Assembly (NCBI RefSeq): GCF_000744655.1
Contig: NZ_JQMJ01000004.1
Location: forward strand, 5,022,001-5,086,000
From: Streptacidiphilus rugosus AM-16
GTDB taxonomy: Bacteria > Actinomycetota > Actinomycetes > Streptomycetales > Streptomycetaceae
Reading direction: 5' to 3'
Length of the DNA: 64,000 nt
The notes under the pieces were generated by a model that did not search any database, was not told where the DNA came from, and saw nothing but the letters and a program-made list of their open reading frames with translations. Each line of letters starts with the position of its first letter. The first letter of the stretch is position 1. Made by a program: the position numbers and the translations under genes. Shown one piece after another: positions 59,059 to 64,000 of this stretch.

Positions 59059-59675
59059 TTGCCGACGCCCTGGTGGTGACGGGCCCACCAGATGCCGAAC
59101 ACCGTGCCGCCGGCGAGCACGCCGGTGCCGGCGACGGCCAGCGGCCAGCCAGGGTCGTTGGCGCCGTTGCTGGCGACCCCGGTGTCCGGTGCGCCGGAGG
59201 GGATCGTGCCGGAGGTGCCCGGGTGGGAGGGCGTGGTCGGGGTCGTCGGGTGGGCCGGGGTGACCGGCTTGGTCGGGGTCGTCGGGGTGGAGGCGGGCGA
59301 CACGGTGAACGAGCCGTTGAAGCTCTCGACCTTGCCGCTCTTGTCGGTGCAGGTGACGGTGACGCCGTGGGCGCCGGTGGGGATGTCGGGCAGCACGGTG
59401 GCGCTGCCGGTGAACGCCTGGGGGTCGTTCTTGCCGATGGTCGCGTGGCCGCCCGCGAAGAACGGCGAGGAGATACCGTCCAGCTTGACCGCGTCGACGG
59501 GGCAGGTGCCGCTCAGGTGGACGTCGCTGCCGCCGTGGATGGGGGCGGACGCGTCCTTGGCGGAGGTGACGCTGACGACGCCGCCGGTGGGGGCGGTGGC
59601 GGCGAACGCCGGGCCGGTGGTGAGGGCGAGGGTGCCGAGGGTGAGTGCTGCGCCGGTGATCAGAATGGCCTTCAT
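59055..59675 (-). CDS. Secreted cell-surface protein, probable sortase substrate
   Basis: A 206-residue exported protein. The signal peptide is MKAILITGAALTLGTLALTTGPAFA. The mature part is a beta-rich domain with VHLSGTCPVDAVKLDGISSPFF and GVTVTCTDKSGKVESFNGSFTV, then a Pro/Thr linker (TPTTPTKPVTPAHPTTP). The end has SGAPDTGVAS, a hydrophobic helix (WPLAVAGTGVLAGGTVFGIWW) and basic residues, the layout of a sortase sorting signal with APDTG instead of LPxTG. It is directly coupled to the class F sortase gene, which probably attaches it. Confidence 0.82.
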   Translation of the reverse strand: MKAILITGAALTLGTLALTTGPAFAATAPTGGVVSVTSAKDASAPIHGGSDVHLSGTCPVDAVKLDGISSPFFAGGHATIGKNDPQAFTGSATVLPDIPTGAHGVTVTCTDKSGKVESFNGSFTVSPASTPTTPTKPVTPAHPTTPTTPSHPGTSGTIPSGAPDTGVASNGANDPGWPLAVAGTGVLAGGTVFGIWWARHHQGVGK

Positions 59676-59841
59676 GACAGTACCTGCTTCGCTGGCTCCC
59701 GGACCGCTGTGGTGTCGGTCCGTACAGGCCCTTCGGCCTGCACCACCAAGGTCCTTCGGCAGGGGCCCGCGCAGGGTCATCCGATCGGTGGACCGGGGGG
59801 ATGAAGTGGTCTGAACCAGTGAGTGGTCTGCGCCGGACGGC

Positions 59842-60498
59842 CTACTCCAGCAGGCCGCGCCTGAGCGCCTCCGCGACGGCCGCCGCACGGTCGGAGACGC
59901 CGAGTTTCGCGTACAGGTGCTGGACGTGGCTCTTGACCGTGCTGGGCGCAAGGAACAGCTCGGCGGCCACGTCGGGGACGCTCTTGCCCTGGGCGAACAG
60001 CTCCAGCACCTGACGCTCGCGCTCGGAGAGCACCGGCTGGTCGCTCTCGTGGCGCATCCGGATCTCGGCGGCCAGGCCGGTGGCCAGCCCGGCGGGCAGC
60101 ACGGTGGCGCCGGACGCCGCCTGCGCCACCGCGCCGACGATCTCGTCCCTGGAGGAGTCCTTGAGCAGGTAGCCGGCGGCGCCCTCCTGGACCGCCTTGA
60201 AGACCAGCGCGCTCTCCTCGAAGGCGGTCAGCAGCAGCACCCTGGTCGGCAGCTCGTCGCGGACCACGGCGTGGACCACGGCGATGCCGTCGAGGCCGGG
60301 CATCTGGTAGTCGACCAGGGCCACCTGGGGCCGGTGCTCCTTGATCGCCGCCAGCGCCTCGCGGCCGTTCTCCGCCTCGGCGACCACGTCGATCCTGCCG
60401 CTCTGCACCAGGGCCCGGCGCACCCCCTCCCGGTACAGCGGATGGTCGTCGGCCACGACCACGCGGATCTTGGCGTTCTCCAGGACGGTGCGTCCCAT
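59842..60498 (-). CDS. NarL/LuxR-type response regulator
   Basis: A 218-residue response regulator. The receiver domain has the acidic pair in VVADDHPLYREGV, the phosphorylated aspartate in VALVDYQMPGLDG and the lysine in YLLKDSS. The output domain is a LuxR helix-turn-helix (LSERERQVLELFAQGKSVPDVAAELFLAPSTVKSHVQHLYAKLGV). ATG at 60498 is used; a GTG at 60507 overlapping the kinase stop as GTGA is an equally good alternative and would add three residues. It pairs with the histidine kinase gene upstream. Confidence 0.92.
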   Translation of the reverse strand: MGRTVLENAKIRVVVADDHPLYREGVRRALVQSGRIDVVAEAENGREALAAIKEHRPQVALVDYQMPGLDGIAVVHAVVRDELPTRVLLLTAFEESALVFKAVQEGAAGYLLKDSSRDEIVGAVAQAASGATVLPAGLATGLAAEIRMRHESDQPVLSERERQVLELFAQGKSVPDVAAELFLAPSTVKSHVQHLYAKLGVSDRAAAVAEALRRGLLE

Positions 60499-60503
60499 CG
60501 TGC

Positions 60504-61871
60504 TCACCGTCCGTTTCCGCGAGGCCCGGCGCCGACGTCGGCGCTGACGCCGGCGCCGGAGTCCGTGAGGGTTCCCGCTCCGGCCGCGGCGGCGGGCCGT
60601 CCGTCCTGGCCCGGCCGGTCCAGCGGCAGGGTGATCCGGGCGGCGGTCCCCCTGGGCTCGTTCGCCGTGAGCACCATGGTGCCGCCCGCCTCCTCGACCC
60701 GCACCCGCTGGGCCGCCAGGCCGATGTGTCCCTGCGCGAGCCGGTTGCCGAGCGGGCTCGCCCCGTCGCGCAGGCCGACGCCGTCGTCCCTGACCTCCAG
60801 CACCGCGAGCGGTCCGCTCAGCGTCAGCAGCACCTCGACATGAGCGGCCCGCGCGTGCCGCACGACGTTGGCGAGCAGCTCGCGACCGCACTGGTAGAGC
60901 ACCCGGTCCGCCTCGCGGCCCGCGGTGGTCGCGTCGCTGCTGAACCGCACCTCGAAGCCGCCGCGCCGGGCGGAGCGCTCGGCCAGCTCCTCCAGCGCAC
61001 GGGCCAGCCCGGCCCGCTCCAGCACCGCGGGGTGCAACTGGGTGACGGAGGAGCGCAGCTGCCGTGCGGCGTCGCGCAGCGCCTCCTCCGCGCGGCCCAG
61101 GGCCTCGCCGAGGCCACCGCCAGGTTCCGCGCCGCGCGCCTCGTCCAGGTCCAGCCGGGCGGCCAGCACGTTCTGCAGCGGGCCGTCGTGCAGCGCCTCG
61201 GCGAGGTCCCTGCGCTCGCGGTCGCCCGCCTCGACGGTGCGGGCCAGCAGCTCGGCGCGCTGCCGGGCCAGCTCGGTGATCATCCGCACCCTGGACTGCT
61301 GGATCAGCGAGAGCACGACGCCGGCCACGCTGATCATCGCGATGAAGAGCCCGTGGCCCAGGGTGAACTGCAGGTCGGGGTTGGCGTGCAGGTGCCCGAC
61401 GCCCGAGGCCGCGGCGTAGGTCAGCGTCGCCGCGGCGCCGGACAGGGCGGTGATCCACGGCCGCAACTGGAAGGCGGCCAGGATCGGGACGAAGACGAAC
61501 GCGTCCTCGCTGAACGGCGAGGACCACTGCGGGTCGCTGAAGTCACCGGAGACGACGACGATCAGCGTCAGCAGCGGCAGGTCCACCAGCGGCACGGCCA
61601 GCGCCAGCGGCTCGCGACCCCGCCCGCGCCAGGAGACCAGCATCATCACGGCGCTCCACGCGGTGTAGACCAGGGTCATCGCCACCGTGGCCCACAGGTG
61701 CTCCCGCGGCTGGATCAGCCCGATCACGGCGAAGGCCACCACCACGACGGAGACGCGCAGCAGCGCCTGGACCCGGACCGCGCGCTGCTGGTGGGCCCGC
61801 AGGATCTGTTCGACGGCGCTCGTGTCCGTCGCGTCCGTAGGCTCGGGGGACCACAACCGCCTGGCGTGCAT
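60504..61871 (-). CDS. Membrane histidine kinase (NarL-partner type)
   Basis: A 455-residue sensor kinase with about six N-terminal membrane helices (residues 35-200) and no large extracellular domain. A HisKA_3 dimerisation region follows with the phosphorylated histidine in RDLAEALHDGPLQNVLAARLDLD. The HATPase domain shows RELLANVVRHARAAHV (N box), LEVRDDGVGLRDG and GHIGLAAQRVRVEEAGG. The signal is unknown. It forms an operon with the response regulator that starts at its stop. The ATG at 61871 is chosen; a GTG two codons upstream is possible. Confidence 0.9.
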   Translation of the reverse strand: MHARRLWSPEPTDATDTSAVEQILRAHQQRAVRVQALLRVSVVVVAFAVIGLIQPREHLWATVAMTLVYTAWSAVMMLVSWRGRGREPLALAVPLVDLPLLTLIVVVSGDFSDPQWSSPFSEDAFVFVPILAAFQLRPWITALSGAAATLTYAAASGVGHLHANPDLQFTLGHGLFIAMISVAGVVLSLIQQSRVRMITELARQRAELLARTVEAGDRERRDLAEALHDGPLQNVLAARLDLDEARGAEPGGGLGEALGRAEEALRDAARQLRSSVTQLHPAVLERAGLARALEELAERSARRGGFEVRFSSDATTAGREADRVLYQCGRELLANVVRHARAAHVEVLLTLSGPLAVLEVRDDGVGLRDGASPLGNRLAQGHIGLAAQRVRVEEAGGTMVLTANEPRGTAARITLPLDRPGQDGRPAAAAGAGTLTDSGAGVSADVGAGPRGNGR

Positions 61872-62014
61872 GACCACCGCCCCGTCGGCGCGCCGCCCCC
61901 GGCCCGGACCTCCCGGGCGACCGCGGCGCCCTCTCGCTCGTCTCCCAGTCTGCACCGCCCCGCCCGCCGCCACCGGCCGGGCGGAACCGTCAGGAGCGGC
62001 AGCCGCGCGGGGCC

Positions 62015-62917
62015 CTACTGCTGCTGCGGCAGCGGGAACGGGAAGGCGACCCCGGTCAGGGTCTCCGAGACCTCCCAGAGGCGGCGGGCCCGTTCGGGGT
62101 CGCGGGCGTTGTCGCTGAGGACCGCCGGGGCCGGGTGGCCCTTGAGCTCGCCGCGGCCGTCGGGTCCCGTGTAGCTGCCGCCGGGCAGGTCCTGGGTGGC
62201 GGCGTAGAGGACGGGCAGCGCGCCCATGGACTCGGACTGGGCCACCAGCCGGTTGGTGACCGTCATCATGGCGCGCTGCAGGGCGCTCCCGGTGCCGCGC
62301 TGCAGGTTGGTGGCCGCGTACCCGGGGTGGGCCGCGTGCGCGGTGACCGCGGAGCCGGCCCGGGTCAGGCGGCGCTGCAGCTCCTGGACGAACAGCAGGT
62401 CGGCGAGCTTGGACTGCTGGTAGGCCCGCCACGGGCTGTAGTCCCGCTCGGAGTTGAGGTCCGCGAAGTCGATGTCCACGCCCGGCCTGCGGTGGGCGTT
62501 GGAGGCGACGCTCACCACCCGGCCGGTGATCTGCGGCAGCAGCAGGTTGGAGAGCGCGAACGGTCCCAGGTGGTTGGTGCCGAACTGCATCTCGAAGCCG
62601 TCGACGGTGCGGCGCTGCGGGATCGCCATCACCCCCGCGTTGTTGACCAGCACGTCGAGCGGTCCCTCCCAGCCCGCGGCGAACCGGCGCACCGAGGCCA
62701 GGTCGGCGAGGTCGAGCTCGCGCACCTCGGTGCTGCCGCCGCAGGACCGCGCGGCCTCCGCGCCGCGCGCGGTGTCCCTGACGGCGAGCACCACGTGCGC
62801 GCCGACACGGGCCAGCTCCCGGGACGTGATCAGGCCCAGACCGCTGGTCGCGCCGGTGACCACGACCGTGCTCCCGGTCAGGTCGGGCAGGTCCGCGGCC
62901 GTCCACTTCTCACCCAT
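62015..62917 (-). CDS. Short-chain dehydrogenase/reductase
   Basis: A 300-residue SDR of the retinol-dehydrogenase-like (light-dependent protochlorophyllide reductase-related) group. The cofactor motif is TGATSGLG near residue 22, followed by LDLADLASVRRF, NNAGVM, the catalytic serine in VVSVASNAH and YQQSK with tyrosine and lysine. The arginine in VLAVRD after the second strand suggests NADP preference. The substrate is unknown. It is divergent from the VOC-fold gene. Confidence 0.9.
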   Translation of the reverse strand: MGEKWTAADLPDLTGSTVVVTGATSGLGLITSRELARVGAHVVLAVRDTARGAEAARSCGGSTEVRELDLADLASVRRFAAGWEGPLDVLVNNAGVMAIPQRRTVDGFEMQFGTNHLGPFALSNLLLPQITGRVVSVASNAHRRPGVDIDFADLNSERDYSPWRAYQQSKLADLLFVQELQRRLTRAGSAVTAHAAHPGYAATNLQRGTGSALQRAMMTVTNRLVAQSESMGALPVLYAATQDLPGGSYTGPDGRGELKGHPAPAVLSDNARDPERARRLWEVSETLTGVAFPFPLPQQQ

Positions 62918-63039
62918 CCCTCGATTCTTCTCCGGCCCACGCCCCGGGGCGAGTGGGCGGGAGGACCCGCGTTACGCGTCCGGGTGAGGGTGGCCGCAGC
63001 GGGAGCGCCGGGAGGCCGCCGCGGCAGCACACTGGCAGC

Positions 63040-63576
63040 ATGAACGCTCCCGATCCCGCCACCGTGGCCGCACGCGCGGCCGAACGCGAGCGGCTGCGCG
63101 CCGCCCATCTGCGCCCGCAGGGGCGACGCCCGGCGTCCTCCGCGCGCGGCATCCACCACACCGCGCTGATCAGCAGCGACGTGGAGGAGACCATCCGCTT
63201 CTACCAGGACCTGCTGGGCTTCCCGCTCGTCGAACTGATCGAGAACCGCGACTACCCGGGGTCCTCGCACTTCTTCTTCGACCTCGGCAACGGGAACCTG
63301 CTCGCCTTCTTCGACTTCCCCGGCCTCGACGTGGGCCCCTACGCCGAGGTGCTGGGCGGGCTGCACCACGTCGCCATCTCCGTCGAACCCGAGCGCTGGC
63401 GCGGACTGTGCGAGCGGGTCGCCGACGCCGGTGTCGCCCACGAGGTGCACAGCGAGGTCTCGCTCTACTTCCGCGATCCCGACGGCGCCCGCATCGAGCT
63501 GATCGCGGACCCGCTGGGCGAGATGTACGGCAGCGAGATCCTCGGCGCGGACGGGCCGGCCGCTACGGACGGCTGA
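63040..63576 (+). CDS. VOC-superfamily (glyoxalase/dioxygenase fold) protein
   Basis: A 178-residue protein. After a 35-residue charged N-terminal helix, two beta-alpha-beta-beta-beta modules of the vicinal oxygen chelate fold follow. Metal ligand candidates are His40 in GIHHTALISSDVEETIRFYQDLLGF, His in GGLHHVAISV, and the glutamate in DPDGARIELIAD. The family includes glyoxalases, dioxygenases and resistance proteins; the reaction is not evident. ATG at 63040 is chosen because the conserved part follows it. The last 14 bases overlap the convergent gene. Confidence 0.87.
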   Translation: MNAPDPATVAARAAERERLRAAHLRPQGRRPASSARGIHHTALISSDVEETIRFYQDLLGFPLVELIENRDYPGSSHFFFDLGNGNLLAFFDFPGLDVGPYAEVLGGLHHVAISVEPERWRGLCERVADAGVAHEVHSEVSLYFRDPDGARIELIADPLGEMYGSEILGADGPAATDG

Positions 63577-64000
63577 GCACGCCCCTGGCCAGCTGCGGAA
63601 TCCTGGCGCTCTGGAACGCCCCGTACCCGCCGCCTGCCACCAGCTGGAACTTGACCCCCTCACGGCCCTGGGGCCGCTCGTAGCCCCCGGGCACGAAACG
63701 CTGGTACTGCTCGCTCGCCCGCCGGAAGAACTGCGGGCGCTCGGAACGCGCGAGGCAGCCCGAGAGGTGGAGCAGGAAGAGGTGGTGACGGACCATCCGG
63801 GTGAACAGGAAGGGCGCGGCCTCGGTACGGGCGTACTCGCCCAGCAGGCCGAAGCTCTCCTCGTAGCGGTCGAAGACGTCGAAGTGCGTGGCGCCCGGCG
63901 ATCCCGCGGGGTGCTGGGTGTGCCTGCGGCGGATCTGCACGCAGTCCCACTTCAGCGCGGCCACGCGGTCCGCGGCCAGCAGGGCGCGGTGCACGACGGC
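63563..64000 (-). CDS. C-terminal part of a probable glycosyltransferase/glycerophosphotransferase
   Basis: The visible 145 or so residues are helical and basic: FDRYEESFGLLGEYARTEAAPFLFTRMVRHHLFLLHLSGCL, then QYQRFVPGGYERPQGREGVKFQLVAGGGYGAFQSARI. Similar tails, with PxGYxxPxGREGVKFxLV, end the large family 2 glycosyltransferase and CDP-glycerol glycerophosphotransferase proteins of Streptomyces that build wall teichoic acid-like polymers. The catalytic domain lies beyond the right edge, so the assignment rests on that tail only. Confidence 0.5.
   Translation of the reverse strand, partial: AVVHRALLAADRVAALKWDCVQIRRRHTQHPAGSPGATHFDVFDRYEESFGLLGEYARTEAAPFLFTRMVRHHLFLLHLSGCLARSERPQFFRRASEQYQRFVPGGYERPQGREGVKFQLVAGGGYGAFQSARIPQLARGVLSRP

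Overview
High-GC actinobacterial chromosome, most likely Streptomyces or a close relative. The support is GC-rich wobble positions throughout, many GTG starts and 4-base ATGA/GTGA overlaps, a perfect CebR-type box before a GH12 cellulase, a DasR-type dre site before a GH18 chitinase, several SxxK hydrolases, a sortase with a candidate substrate, and a Streptomyces-style TatB. No rRNA, tRNA, CRISPR array, transposase or prophage gene was seen.

Left part (1-22 kb): a partial crotonase-fold gene, then a polar amino acid ABC importer (ATPase, permease, lipoprotein) read from the same strand as an Orn/Lys/Arg decarboxylase-like enzyme and an APC permease. This looks like an amino acid uptake and decarboxylation unit, possibly arginine to agmatine. 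Next come a hypothetical TPR-like gene, a HisC-like aminotransferase, two SxxK serine hydrolases, a DHA2-type MFS pump, a SnoaL-like protein, an HD-GYP/LuxR protein, a chitinase, a remnant of a quinone reductase, an alpha/beta hydrolase, a GltB-like protein and a Lon-type domain protein that lacks the expected serine.

Middle part (22-39 kb): a coupled operon of a membrane-anchored repeat protein, an Hsp90-family ATPase and a 1026-residue TPR protein. It is followed by a GH12 cellulase with a ricin-type lectin domain, an AraC regulator, a methyltransferase, an MMPL transporter broken by one base, a TetR regulator, and a MarR/MFS pair with a divergent DUF1330-like gene.

Main locus (39-58 kb): five paralogous agmatine deiminase (AIH/PAD_porph) genes lie within 17 kb. 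Three carry twin-arginine export signals and two look cytoplasmic. Between and around them are a five-gene oligopeptide/nickel-type ABC transporter, two very similar TetR regulators, a UreAB fusion, a UreC-like protein without the usual flap cysteine and without accessory genes, and a full set of Tat components (TatB, TatA, TatC). Four sites of the form TGACTGAA-nn-TTCAGTCA overlap the promoters of several of these genes. A different motif is shared by the tatA/AIH promoter region and by a distant TetR gene. The whole looks like one regulated module for export and use of deiminases acting on guanidino compounds. Its substrate is unknown.

Right part (58-64 kb): a STAS protein, a class F sortase (apparently frameshifted) with a likely cell-wall substrate, a two-component pair, a short-chain dehydrogenase, a VOC-fold protein and the end of a probable glycosyltransferase.
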